Assembly (NCBI GenBank): GCA_016699855.1
Contig: CP064988.1
Span: forward strand, 2,260,501 to 2,324,500
DNA: 64,000 nucleotides
Direction of reading: 5' to 3'
DNA from: Rhodospirillales bacterium
GTDB lineage: Bacteria; Pseudomonadota; Alphaproteobacteria; Reyranellales; Reyranellaceae
Shown here one piece after another: positions 26,638 to 35,235 of the stretch (its first letter is position 1; every line of letters begins with the position of its first letter). Below the pieces are notes generated by a model. It did no database searches. It saw nothing but the letters and a program-made list of their open reading frames with translations, and was not told the origin of the DNA. A program made the position numbers and the translations under genes.

Positions 26638-27146
26638 GCCGGCGCCTCCGCGTTCACGGTGGAAGGGGACGGCAGCGCGATGTCCAGCGCCGCGAAATTG
26701 GCGCGGGTCGCCGGGCTCAGTTCCAGACCGTTCGCGACGGCGGCCCTGGCGGCGAGCCGCGCGATGTCGTCGAAGCGCTCGAGCGTCGAATCCATCCGTA
26801 GAGCGCGGCCTTCGCCCGCCAGGGTCAGGTGCATCCACCCGCCCTTCCGGTCCTTGCGCGTGGCGTAGTAGGCGAGCTTCAGGACCTTCAGCGTCCGCCA
26901 CGGGACGCTGCCGCCGAGCGTCCCCGCGGCGGTGATTCCGTCGTTGTCAGCCGTGATCTCGGTGGTTTGCCGGATGAAGGTGCGCGCGGCGAACGTCAGG
27001 AACAGGACGCCGAGCGCCGCGAGGCACAGCGTCACCGTGTTGCGCGTGACGAAGAGGGCGGGGACCAGGCACACGACCACCCCGACCGCGGCGCGCGCGT
27101 AGTCGGCGTAGATCGCCGACCGGTCGTATCGCACGGGGCCGATCAT
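26634..27146 (-). CDS. Small membrane protein, unknown function (PH-like fold possible)
   Basis: A 170-residue protein, not recognised with confidence. Two hydrophobic helices (about 20-55: VGVVVCLVPALFVT and TVTLCLAALGVLFLTFAA) are followed by a soluble part with beta-strand character (TTEITADNDGITAAGTLGG, VPWRTLKVLKLAYYATRKD, WMHLTLAGEGRALRMDS). Two helices followed by such strands recall bacterial membrane-anchored PH-like domains. It is the first gene of the peptide importer operon, its stop overlapping the ATPase start (ATGA). A role in the transporter is possible but unproved. Confidence 0.7.
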   Translation of the reverse strand: MIGPVRYDRSAIYADYARAAVGVVVCLVPALFVTRNTVTLCLAALGVLFLTFAARTFIRQTTEITADNDGITAAGTLGGSVPWRTLKVLKLAYYATRKDRKGGWMHLTLAGEGRALRMDSTLERFDDIARLAARAAVANGLELSPATRANFAALDIALPSPSTVNAEAPA

Positions 27147-27207
27147 GCCGGCGCGCCGACGCCCCGCGCTGCCGCGCGGCCTGCCGGGTATCTGGACGAT
27201 GGACGGG

Positions 27208-27984
27208 TCACGGACCGAATATCTCCCTCGGGGACACTATGCGGGCGCCGGCATGAGCGTGCAATCGATTCCATAGTTCGTCGAGAAAGCCCCAGACGTC
27301 GGGACCATGGCCGCGATGATGCGTCAGAACGCCCGTCGCCTCCAGCGCGACGGCGGGCGAGCCGGTCCCGGCCGCCCGGCGCGCCGCGAGATGGCCGGTC
27401 AATGCCGCGAGCGCGCGCGCCTCGCCGGCGAAGCCGCGCGTACCGCGCCAATCCACCGGATCCACGTGGGTGTTGACTTGCCGGAAGCCGCGGACCGGCT
27501 CGGCGCGCTTGCGCACGCCCGACGCCGACAGGGCCCGGAAGCCGATCTCCGGCAGCACGGGCACCATCGTCGGCGCGATACGGTTCCACGGTGGCACGAG
27601 GACCGGCAGGAAGCGGTCCCCGAACGCCTGCGACAACGCCAGCATCCCCGTTCCCAGCTCGCCGATGACAGGCATCGCCGGCCGGTGCGGACCCAGTTCG
27701 ATCTTTTTCTCGCCCGCCGGCGCGTGGTTCTGGTGCGCGTAGCCGTGCTGCAGGACGACCACATCCCGACCAGCCGATGCCAGCCGCGCGGCCAGGGACG
27801 GGTCGAGCGACGCCGGAATCGCCGCGATCGCCACGCCGACATCGTGCCGCGCCGCCACCGCCAGCAGGTTCTCGAGCGCCGGCGTCGCCGCCTTGGCGTC
27901 GTCGTCGCGCCACCACACCGTCGCCACCCGGCCGTCGTCGCGCCACCGCGCCAGCTCCGCGTCGAGCGCCGCCCACGACGTCAT
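27208..27984 (-). CDS. Polysaccharide deacetylase-like protein
   Basis: A 258-residue protein of the NodB-like deacetylase superfamily, which removes N- or O-acetyl groups from glycans using a metal. TVWWRDDDAKAATPALENLL carries the aspartate motif (D-D-D) and HGYAHQNH the metal histidines; VPPWNRIAP is the third family element. There is no signal peptide, so it may act on a cytoplasmic glycan intermediate. It is the last gene of a four-gene cluster, its start (27984) overlapping the previous stop by 4 bp. Confidence 0.8.
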   Translation of the reverse strand: MTSWAALDAELARWRDDGRVATVWWRDDDAKAATPALENLLAVAARHDVGVAIAAIPASLDPSLAARLASAGRDVVVLQHGYAHQNHAPAGEKKIELGPHRPAMPVIGELGTGMLALSQAFGDRFLPVLVPPWNRIAPTMVPVLPEIGFRALSASGVRKRAEPVRGFRQVNTHVDPVDWRGTRGFAGEARALAALTGHLAARRAAGTGSPAVALEATGVLTHHRGHGPDVWGFLDELWNRLHAHAGARIVSPREIFGP

Positions 27985-29144
27985 CGCCGCGCCCCCAGCC
28001 AGCCGTCGACCAGCGCCAGCGTCTTGCGCACGCCGTCGGCGTCGATCTTGGGAAATGTGCGGATCGACGGGCCGTCCATCGCACGCTCGATGGCGGCCGC
28101 CAGCGTCTCCGGCGACAGCGTCGCCTCCGCCGCGACCTGGAACACGCCGCGTTCCGCCAGCAGCTCGGCGCGCAGCTCCTGCTCGGTCTCCAGACCGCCG
28201 GCGTAGGGCGCGATGACGGCGCGGTCGGCCACCGACAGCGTCTCGATCATGGTGTTGTAGCCGCCCTGCGAGATCGACAGGGCGCAGTTGCGCAGCATGG
28301 TCGTGAAGTCGGCGCGCGCGCGCTCGACGACCACGCCGGGGACGCCGGCCGCGAGCGCCTTGAGAGCGGCGAAGTCGCCTTCCGGCATCGCCGGGCCGCA
28401 CAGGAAGCGCCAGGGACGGTCGCGCAGGCGCGTCGAGGTCCGCGCGCCGAGCGCCGCGCGCATCAGCGGCGCGCCGACCGCGCCGCCGCCGGCCGACACC
28501 AGCACCTCGCCGCGTCCGGGCTCGGCGGACGCGCCGGCCGCGGGCAGGCCGTCGATCACGTAGCCGGTGTGGAACGTGCGGTCCTCGATCTCGCGCCAGC
28601 GCGGGAAGGTGCGCGCGAACGGGATGAACGCCGGATCGCCATGCACCATCGTCCAGTCGAAGTGGCGGTCGAACAGATCGATCATCTCGTCGACGCGCTC
28701 CGGCTTGGGCGAGCGCACGAGGATGTCGCGGACCGACGACACCATCACCGGCCGCGACGGCAGCGCGCGCGCCGCCTCGACAAGCGGCACGAGTTCGAAG
28801 CGGAGCTGCCGGCGGCCGAACGGAAACAGCTCGGTGACGACCATGTCCGGCCGGTGCGCCCGCAGCGTGTCGAGCAGCAGGCCGACGCGGCGCGCCTTGA
28901 AGGCGTCGTCGACGAGGACGTCGCGTTCGTCGACCAGCACCTTGAAGCGCTTGTCGGTGGCGCGCACCGGCGGAAGCTGCACCATGCGCGCGCCGCCGAA
29001 ATCGAGGCCCGGCACCGGCATGCCGCCCGATGTGAGGACGGTGTCGTACCCCGCCGCCGCGAAATGGCGGACCAGCGTGGCGGCACGGCGCAGATGGCCG
29101 ATGCCCAGCAGATGCTGGCAGTGGAAGAGGATACGCGCGGTCAC
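27981..29144 (-). CDS. Predicted glycosyltransferase (COG4671/MurG-like)
   Basis: A 387-residue GT-B protein. The N-terminus ILFHCQHLLGIGHLRRAATLVRHF with G-x-G-H-x-x-R is the hallmark of the predicted MurG-related glycosyltransferases. The C-terminal half has EVLVSAGGGAVG and SISQGGYNTMIETLSVADRAVIAPY (seen as ISQGGYNTMIETL), the nucleotide-sugar site with the family G-G-Y-N-T-x-x-E. The start is GTG 29144, overlapping the histidine phosphatase stop as GTGA. Donor and acceptor are unknown; the cluster suggests a surface glycan. Confidence 0.82.
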   Translation of the reverse strand: MTARILFHCQHLLGIGHLRRAATLVRHFAAAGYDTVLTSGGMPVPGLDFGGARMVQLPPVRATDKRFKVLVDERDVLVDDAFKARRVGLLLDTLRAHRPDMVVTELFPFGRRQLRFELVPLVEAARALPSRPVMVSSVRDILVRSPKPERVDEMIDLFDRHFDWTMVHGDPAFIPFARTFPRWREIEDRTFHTGYVIDGLPAAGASAEPGRGEVLVSAGGGAVGAPLMRAALGARTSTRLRDRPWRFLCGPAMPEGDFAALKALAAGVPGVVVERARADFTTMLRNCALSISQGGYNTMIETLSVADRAVIAPYAGGLETEQELRAELLAERGVFQVAAEATLSPETLAAAIERAMDGPSIRTFPKIDADGVRKTLALVDGWLGARR

Positions 29145-29749
29145 GGCGGCCACGCCGCGCCGTCGAGCGGGAGGTTGAGCCGGTCGATCTCCGGCGCGCC
29201 GCCGGCGCCGACGCGGAACAGATGGACGCGGGACCAGTCCAGCCGCGCGGGCTGCCGCCCGGTCATGTCCCATCCCGTCGCCATGGCCAGCACCACGCGG
29301 ATCAACCCCTTGTGCGAGACGGCGATGGTGTCGCGGCCGTCGGCGGCGGTCCGCGCCAGCCACGGCCGCAGGCGCGCCATCGCCTGGCGCGGACTTTCGC
29401 CGCCGGGCGGCGTCATGTCGAGGCCGCGACCTTCGTTGCGCCGCATCGCATCGGCGGCGTCGGCGCGAAGCGCGTCGAGCGTGCGGCCTTCCCAGCCGCC
29501 GAAGCTCAGCTCGATCAAGGCCGGTTCGATCTCGCGAGACGGCGGCGCGCCGAGCAGCGCCGCCGTCTCGCGCGCCCTCGACAACGGGCTGACGCTCCAT
29601 CGCCAATCCAACACCGCGCGCGGCAACGACCAGCCCGCGACGCGCGCGTGGCCTGCGGCCGACAGCGGGATGTCGCTCGTCCCTTGGAGCCGCTTGGCGG
29701 CGTTCCACGCCGTGGGTCCATGGCGCAGGAAGGCGACGCGCGCGGTCAC
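29141..29749 (-). CDS. Histidine phosphatase family protein
   Basis: A 202-residue phosphoglycerate-mutase-like phosphatase. The phospho-accepting histidine lies in FLRHGPTAWN near residue 10. SPLSRARETAALL, ELSFGGWEG and VSHKGLIR (second catalytic histidine) complete the site. In this setting it most likely dephosphorylates a sugar phosphate or a related intermediate rather than acting in glycolysis. The start is GTG 29749, and both ends overlap neighbours by 4 bp, so it is firmly part of the glycan cluster. Confidence 0.87.
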   Translation of the reverse strand: MTARVAFLRHGPTAWNAAKRLQGTSDIPLSAAGHARVAGWSLPRAVLDWRWSVSPLSRARETAALLGAPPSREIEPALIELSFGGWEGRTLDALRADAADAMRRNEGRGLDMTPPGGESPRQAMARLRPWLARTAADGRDTIAVSHKGLIRVVLAMATGWDMTGRQPARLDWSRVHLFRVGAGGAPEIDRLNLPLDGAAWPP

Positions 29750-30903
29750 GGCGACGCCGCCGGAAGCGCCGCCAACGCCGCCGCGAGCGCGCGCCCGGCG
29801 GCGTCGAGATCGTGCAGCCGCGCGATCCGCGCCGCCGCGCCGGCCGCGAGGCGGGCGCGCGCCGCCGGATCGTCGAGCAGCGCGGCCACCGCGCGCGCGA
29901 ACGCCGGTGCGTCGCCGAGCGGCGCCAGAATCCCCGACTCGCCCGCGCCGACCACGGCGGGAACGCCACGTGTATGCCCCGCCACGACGGGAAGACCCGC
30001 CGCCTGCGCCTCGAGGAAACCGATGCCGTAGGCCTCGTTGACCGCCGGCCAGACATGGATGTCGGCGGCGGCGTAGAGCGCCGGCAGGGACTCTGCGGTC
30101 CGCACGCCCGCGAACGCGACGCGGCCGGACATCGCGGCGAAGGCGCGCTCGACCTCGGCGCGCGCCTCGCCGTCTCCGACGACCAGCAGCCGCCAGTCGC
30201 GGTCGCCGAGCGCCGACAGCGCCTCGGCCAGCACGCGGTAGGATTGGAGCTTGTCGGGCGGCCGCATCATCGCGACCGCGATCAGGACGGGCACGCCGGC
30301 GGGCCAGCCAAAGGCCGCGCGCAACGCCGCGCGATGGCGCTCGCGACCGGCCGCGGCGGCGCGAAACGGCGCGGCGTCGAGAAACGGCGGCAACGACACC
30401 ATGCGATCAGGCGACGCCAGCAACGGCAGCAGGCACGGCGCGTCGTCGGGGTTCAATGTCAGCACCAGGTCGGCGGCGCGCACCGCGTCTGCCACGGCGC
30501 GATGGCCGAGATCCCACGGTCCACCGGCGCGCTTGGGCGCGTAGGACGCCTCGGCGACGATGTACGGGATCGCGAGCGCGCGGGCGACGGCCGGTCCGAT
30601 CCAGTCCGGCCGCTTGTACCAGAGGTGGTAGGTGAACCACGCCGTCGGCCGCGCCGGATCGTCGGGCGCCAACGCGTGCCAGCGCGTGACGAGGTCCTCG
30701 GCGCGATGGCGCCCGGCGTCGCGCAGCGCCGGCAGCGCGTCCGGCGCGCCGACGCCCGGCCGGTGGTCGGCGTGGCGGTCGAGCGGGTCGACGCGGTGGC
30801 CAAGACGCTCCAGCAGCGCCGCCAGCGCCCGCGCCATCGCCCTGTCGCCCGACGGCACGGGGTGGTCGAGCGGCTTCAGCGGCGTGTGGAAGGCGAAGCG
30901 CAT
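29746..30903 (-). CDS. Glycosyltransferase family 4 protein
   Basis: A 385-residue GT-B enzyme and the first gene of the glycan cluster. The N-terminal domain has FHTPLKPLDHPVPSGDRAMARAL, with the usual early glycine region. The donor domain has VAMMRPPDKLQSYRVLAEAL, LLVVGDGEARAEVE and the signature stretch VWPAVNEAYGIGFLEAQAAGLPVVAG, with E-x7-E (EAYGIGFLE). No signal peptide. I take ATG 30903; GTG two codons upstream is possible. Confidence 0.88.
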   Translation of the reverse strand: MRFAFHTPLKPLDHPVPSGDRAMARALAALLERLGHRVDPLDRHADHRPGVGAPDALPALRDAGRHRAEDLVTRWHALAPDDPARPTAWFTYHLWYKRPDWIGPAVARALAIPYIVAEASYAPKRAGGPWDLGHRAVADAVRAADLVLTLNPDDAPCLLPLLASPDRMVSLPPFLDAAPFRAAAAGRERHRAALRAAFGWPAGVPVLIAVAMMRPPDKLQSYRVLAEALSALGDRDWRLLVVGDGEARAEVERAFAAMSGRVAFAGVRTAESLPALYAAADIHVWPAVNEAYGIGFLEAQAAGLPVVAGHTRGVPAVVGAGESGILAPLGDAPAFARAVAALLDDPAARARLAAGAAARIARLHDLDAAGRALAAALAALPAASP

Positions 30904-30948
30904 GGACACGTGGGCGGGCGGGGAACGCGGCGACGCGCCGCGGGCCGC

Positions 30949-32043
30949 TCACACGCCCGACAGCGCCTTGATCTCGGCGTCGGTCAGGCCGACGACCTTG
31001 GCGATATCGACGAGCTGGCCCCAAGTCGTCTCGTCCACCGGCACGCCCTTGGCGAGCTTCTCCTTGCGCCGCGCGCGCTCCGGCTCGCCGGGCGTGAGAA
31101 CCTCGTCGACGCCGGGCTGCGGCTTGGCGGACTTCACCCAGGCGAGGAAGTCGCGCGTGTCCTCGCGCCAGATGCCGCCCCCGCCCAGCTTCGAGGGGTC
31201 GATGATCACCGACAGCATGTTGTTCACGATGTCGGTCGAGTTGGCCACGATCGTCTTGGGCGAGTGCGTGAGACCGCCGGTCAAAGCGCCGGAAAGGATG
31301 TCGCACATGACCGCGAGTCCGCCGCCCTTGTGCGCGCCGAACGGCAGGATGGCGCCGAACGGGCCGTTGCCCCACATCACGCCGGGATCGCTCGTCGCAT
31401 TGCCCTCGTGGTCGATCAGCAGGCCCGGCTCCATCTCGCTGCGCTTGTTGTAGGCGACCCGCACCTTGCCCATCGCCACCTGGCTGGTGGCGAAGTCGAG
31501 CACGACGTGCTCGCCGTTCTCGCCCGGCACGACGCAGCAATAGGGGTTGGTCGAGAACCGCGGCTCGGCGGCGCCGAACGCCGCCACCAGCGATTTGTGT
31601 CCGTGCACGTTGACGTAGTGCATCGACACCATGCCGGCATCGGCGCAGCGCTCGCCCCAGGCGCCGATGCGGCCGATGTGGTGGCAGTTCTTCAAGGCCA
31701 CGACGCAGACGCCGTGCGCGCGGGCGCGCTCGACGCCGAAATCCATCGCCTCGCGCGCCACGACCTGGCCGTAGCCCTTGCCGCCGTCGACCGTGATGAG
31801 CGCGCCGTTGTCGAGCACGATCCTGGCGTGCCAGTTGCGCACGCAGTTGCCGGAGCGGGCGTTCTCGACGTAGCGCGGCAGCATGCCGACGCCGTGGCTG
31901 TCGTGGCCGTAGAGGTTGGCCAGCACGAGGTTCTCGGCGACGATGCGCGCCTCCTCGGCCGAGCTGCCGTCCTTCTCGCAGATCGCCGCCGCGAACCGCG
32001 TCAGCCGGTCCGCGTTCACCAGCACTTCGCCCACTTTCGCCAT
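30949..32043 (-). CDS. Ldh family oxidoreductase (malate/lactate/ureidoglycolate dehydrogenase-like)
   Basis: A 364-residue NAD(P)-dependent 2-hydroxyacid dehydrogenase of the type-2 malate/L-lactate family. The catalytic histidine lies in YGHDSHGVGMLPRYV; NCHHIGRIGAW and PFGAHKGGGLAVM are further hallmarks. Members oxidise malate, lactate, ureidoglycolate, sulfolactate or 2,3-diketogulonate, so the substrate cannot be named. It is 36 bp downstream of a crotonase on the same strand, possibly in one operon. Confidence 0.88.
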   Translation of the reverse strand: MAKVGEVLVNADRLTRFAAAICEKDGSSAEEARIVAENLVLANLYGHDSHGVGMLPRYVENARSGNCVRNWHARIVLDNGALITVDGGKGYGQVVAREAMDFGVERARAHGVCVVALKNCHHIGRIGAWGERCADAGMVSMHYVNVHGHKSLVAAFGAAEPRFSTNPYCCVVPGENGEHVVLDFATSQVAMGKVRVAYNKRSEMEPGLLIDHEGNATSDPGVMWGNGPFGAILPFGAHKGGGLAVMCDILSGALTGGLTHSPKTIVANSTDIVNNMLSVIIDPSKLGGGGIWREDTRDFLAWVKSAKPQPGVDEVLTPGEPERARRKEKLAKGVPVDETTWGQLVDIAKVVGLTDAEIKALSGV

Positions 32044-32079
32044 TCCAGGTTCCCTCCGCGCGGCCCGCCGCTCCGTGTT

Positions 32080-32883
32080 TCAGCCCGGATACCAGCGCGG
32101 CTTGCGCTTGTCGATGAAGCTGTCCAGCCCCTCGGCGGCCTCGGGCGAGCGCCGCTTGGCGGCGTGCTGGCGCACCAGGCCGTCGTAGGCGACCTCGCCG
32201 ACGTCGAGGCCGGCGTAGGCGCGCGCCACCGCCTTGGTCTGCGCGTTGCCCGCGCCGTCGTTCATCAGGAACATGTCGATGAACCTCGCCGCGGTGGCGT
32301 CGAGCTCCGCCAGCGGGCAGACCTCGTGCGCCAGGCCGATGCGCCGCGCCTCCTCGGCGCCGAACCGCTCGCAGGTCAGCGCGTAGCGGCGGACCTGGCG
32401 CACGCCGATGGCGGCGTTGAGCTGCGGCAGGATGATCCCCGCCATCAGGCCCCAGCGCGTCTCGGTGATGGCGAACACCGCGTCGTCGGCCGCGATCACC
32501 ACGTCGCAGGAAGCGACGATGCCCGTGCCGCCGCCGAAGCAGCCGCCCTGCACCAGCGCGATGGTCGGCACCGGCGCGGCGTCGAGCCGGCGGATCGCCT
32601 CGGCCGTCGCCCGCGACACGCGGAGGTTCTCCTCGTCGGTGCCGCGCGAAACGCCCTTGATCCACGCCAGATCCGCGCCGGCCTGGAAGTGGCGGCCGTT
32701 GCCGCGCAGCACGACGACGCGCAGGCCGGGCCGCGCGCCGAGGTCGTCCATCGCGTCGAGCAGGCCCTGGATCATCTCGCCGTTGTAGGCGTTGTTGACG
32801 CGCGGGCGGTTGAGCGTGACCGTCGCCACGCCGCGCGCGTCCATCGACCACAACACGGGCTTTCCTGCGGCATCCTCAAGCAT
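32080..32883 (-). CDS. Enoyl-CoA hydratase-related protein (LiuC-like)
   Basis: A 267-residue crotonase-fold protein. The oxyanion loop LRGNGRHFQAGADLAWIKG is standard. The first catalytic glutamate position is glycine (GGGTGIV in place of GGG-x-E), while an acidic residue is kept in AITETRWGLM. This matches methylglutaconyl-CoA hydratase-type enzymes (leucine breakdown) better than short-chain enoyl-CoA hydratase. Start ATG 32883 has GAGGGAG upstream. The neighbouring DUF2272 gene ends 11 bp before. Confidence 0.82.
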   Translation of the reverse strand: MLEDAAGKPVLWSMDARGVATVTLNRPRVNNAYNGEMIQGLLDAMDDLGARPGLRVVVLRGNGRHFQAGADLAWIKGVSRGTDEENLRVSRATAEAIRRLDAAPVPTIALVQGGCFGGGTGIVASCDVVIAADDAVFAITETRWGLMAGIILPQLNAAIGVRQVRRYALTCERFGAEEARRIGLAHEVCPLAELDATAARFIDMFLMNDGAGNAQTKAVARAYAGLDVGEVAYDGLVRQHAAKRRSPEAAEGLDSFIDKRKPRWYPG

Positions 32884-32894
32884 CGCGATCTCCC

Positions 32895-33773
32895 TCAAGG
32901 CAGGCGGTTGGCGACGACCATGAACCACGGCCGCTCGATCGTGCGCAACACGCGGCCCTCGTCGTCGATCGGCACGAGCGAGCGCGACACCGTGTCCTGC
33001 ACGTTGCCGCCCACCGCCGACAGCGTGCGCTTCCGCCGGTCGACCGCGACGACGATGTCGCAATGCCCGAGATCGACCGTCTCGACGGCGGCGTCCCACG
33101 CCTGCCGCGCGCGCGGGCCGGCCGGCAGGAACACCGCCCGCAGGACGGCGTCGCTCTCGCGCCGCCGGCTGGCGCAGATCAGATCGCCCGGCTCGGGCGC
33201 GCGTTGTTCGACGGGGTGCGCCTCGAACAGCGGCCGGCCGACCCGCGCCGGCGCCGCCTCGTGGGCGCGGCCGCGGCGGAGGATGTCGCGCAGATAGGCG
33301 GAATGCAGCGCGTCGCCGCGGAAGTCGCGCGACGCCACGCCGGCCTCGCGCAACGCCGCCGAGACGAACACCGCCGACCAGGCGTTGTCGCAGACCGGCG
33401 GCGCCGACGGGTCGCGGCGTTCCGGCGGCGTCAGCTCGGAATGCGCGACGCCGCCCGGCAGCGGCGCCCAGTAGACGGCGCGGATGCGCCCGCAATGCCG
33501 CCGCTCCGGCGTCTCGGCGGTCCAGCGCGGCGGATCGGGCGGCCCGACGCGGCGCAGATCGACGACATGGCCGCGTCGGCCGTCGCCGAAGCGCTTCCAC
33601 TCCGCGTCGAGCCACGCCAGCAGCGCCGCGCGCGCGCCCGGCTGGTAGCGGTCGCGCGCGTCGCCGCCATCCTCCCGCGGCGGCGCCACCGCCGCGCACG
33701 CGGCGAGCGTCGCGCCGACGAACGCCGCGCCGCACGCGCGCCGCGCAAGCGCGCGCACATCCCTCAAAGGCAT
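32895..33773 (-). CDS. DUF2272-family putative lipoprotein
   Basis: A 292-residue protein matching the pattern of the DUF2272 family, of unknown function. A lipobox-like LAAC (near residue 26) after a hydrophobic stretch suggests an outer-membrane-sorted lipoprotein. Family features are the central CDNAWSAVFVSAALREAG, PGDLICASR and GHCDIVVAVD followed by VGGNVQDTVS. The Cys/His pattern recalls NlpC/P60-like cysteine hydrolases, but I cannot confirm catalysis. Divergent from an MFS transporter. Confidence 0.72.
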   Translation of the reverse strand: MPLRDVRALARRACGAAFVGATLAACAAVAPPREDGGDARDRYQPGARAALLAWLDAEWKRFGDGRRGHVVDLRRVGPPDPPRWTAETPERRHCGRIRAVYWAPLPGGVAHSELTPPERRDPSAPPVCDNAWSAVFVSAALREAGVASRDFRGDALHSAYLRDILRRGRAHEAAPARVGRPLFEAHPVEQRAPEPGDLICASRRRESDAVLRAVFLPAGPRARQAWDAAVETVDLGHCDIVVAVDRRKRTLSAVGGNVQDTVSRSLVPIDDEGRVLRTIERPWFMVVANRLP

Positions 33774-33897
33774 CGCGCCCTCCGATGATCGCGGCCGAAC
33801 CTAGCATGGCGCCGCGCGTTGCGGCGGTGCGGCGGCCGTCGCATCATGCCGCGCGCCGCCCGGATCCACCCGGCGCGCGGGGGGAGGACGGGTCGGG

Positions 33898-35220
33898 ATG
33901 CGGTTGTCGCGCGCGGGGCTTCTGGCGTTCGTGTCGCAGGCCCTGCCGATCGCCGGCCTCGGCCTGCCGATCGTGGTCTACCTGCCGCCGTTCTACGCCG
34001 ACGAGATGGGGCTGGGACTCGCGGCCGTCGGCTCGGTGTTCATGGTCACCCGCCTGTTCGACGTCGCCATCGATCCGGTGTTCGGCTTCGCCGCCGACCG
34101 CCTCGGCACGCGCGTGGGCCGCCGCAAACCGTGGATCGCCGCGTCGCTGCCGATCCTCGCGGTCAGCGTCTGGATGATCTTCGCGCCCGCGGGCGCGGTC
34201 GGCGCCGGCTATCTGCTGTTCTGGCTCGTCGTCATGTACGTCGGCTGGACCTTCGCCACGATCTCGATCATGGCGTGGAGCGCCGAGCTGGCGACCGACT
34301 ACGACGCGCGCACGCGCGTGCAGGGCGCCTACCAGGCGGCGCTGATGGTGGGATTGATCGCGGTGCTGGTGATTCCGGCGGCCTACGAGATGCTCGGCCA
34401 CGCGGCGTTGCGCGACAAGATGCGCGGCGTCGGCTGGTTCATCGTCATCTTGCTGCCGCTGACCTTCTGCGCGGCGCTGCGCTGGGTGCCCGAGCCGCGG
34501 GTGGTCGAGCGCGGCCATGTCGGCTGGCGCGACATGGCGCGGGCGCTGGTCGAGAGCCGCCCGTTGCGACGCCTGCTGGTCGCCGACCTGCTGGTGGGAC
34601 TGTCCAGCGGCGTGTCGGGCTCGCTGATCGTGTTCGTGGCGCGCGACGCCTTCGCGCTCGGCGACCGGTCGGGCGTTCTGATGCTGGCGTATTTCGCCGT
34701 CGGCTGCGCGGCGATCCCGCTGTGGATCTGGATCAGCCGCCGGGCCGAGAAGCACGTGGCGCTGATCTGGGCGCAGTTGTACTCGGTCGTCCTGCTGCCG
34801 GTGTTTTTCCTCGCGCGGCCGGGCGACTTCGTCGTCGCGCTGGCGGTCATCGCGTCGTTCGGCGTGCCCTACGCCTCGCACCGCTTCCTGATGAAGGCGA
34901 TGATGGCCGACATCACCGACGCCGACCAGCTGCGCACCGGCCGGATGCAGGCCGGCGTCTATTTCGGCCTTCTGGCGATGACCGAGAAGATCGGTCTGGC
35001 GCTGGCGGTCGGCGTCGCCTATCCGCTGCTGGCGTGGGTCGGCTACAAGACCGGCACCGCCAACGACAAGGCGGCGCTCGACGGCCTGCTGCTGCTGTTC
35101 GTGGCGCTGCCGGCCGTCCTGCACGTGCTGGCGGCGCTGTCGCTGTGGCGGTTCCCGCTGGGCCGCGACCAGCAGCGCGCGTTGCGCGAACGCCTCGATT
35201 CCGGCGCGGCCGCGGACTGA
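33898..35220 (+). CDS. MFS transporter (GPH sugar:cation symporter-like)
   Basis: A 440-residue, 12-helix membrane transporter. The loop 2-3 region VTRLFDVAIDPVFGFAADRLGTRVGRRKPW is typical of the glycoside-pentoside-hexuronide group: D-x-x-x-D-P (here DVAIDP), then G-R-R-K-P-W. The later YASHRFLMKAMMADITDAD and GRMQAGVYFGL also fit the group. Sugars or glycosides coupled to cations are therefore likely, though relatives of unknown substrate are common. Downstream it is convergent with a LysR gene; no sugar catabolic gene is adjacent. Confidence 0.85.
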   Translation: MRLSRAGLLAFVSQALPIAGLGLPIVVYLPPFYADEMGLGLAAVGSVFMVTRLFDVAIDPVFGFAADRLGTRVGRRKPWIAASLPILAVSVWMIFAPAGAVGAGYLLFWLVVMYVGWTFATISIMAWSAELATDYDARTRVQGAYQAALMVGLIAVLVIPAAYEMLGHAALRDKMRGVGWFIVILLPLTFCAALRWVPEPRVVERGHVGWRDMARALVESRPLRRLLVADLLVGLSSGVSGSLIVFVARDAFALGDRSGVLMLAYFAVGCAAIPLWIWISRRAEKHVALIWAQLYSVVLLPVFFLARPGDFVVALAVIASFGVPYASHRFLMKAMMADITDADQLRTGRMQAGVYFGLLAMTEKIGLALAVGVAYPLLAWVGYKTGTANDKAALDGLLLLFVALPAVLHVLAALSLWRFPLGRDQQRALRERLDSGAAAD

Positions 35221-35235
35221 CGCGGCGCGCGGCGC

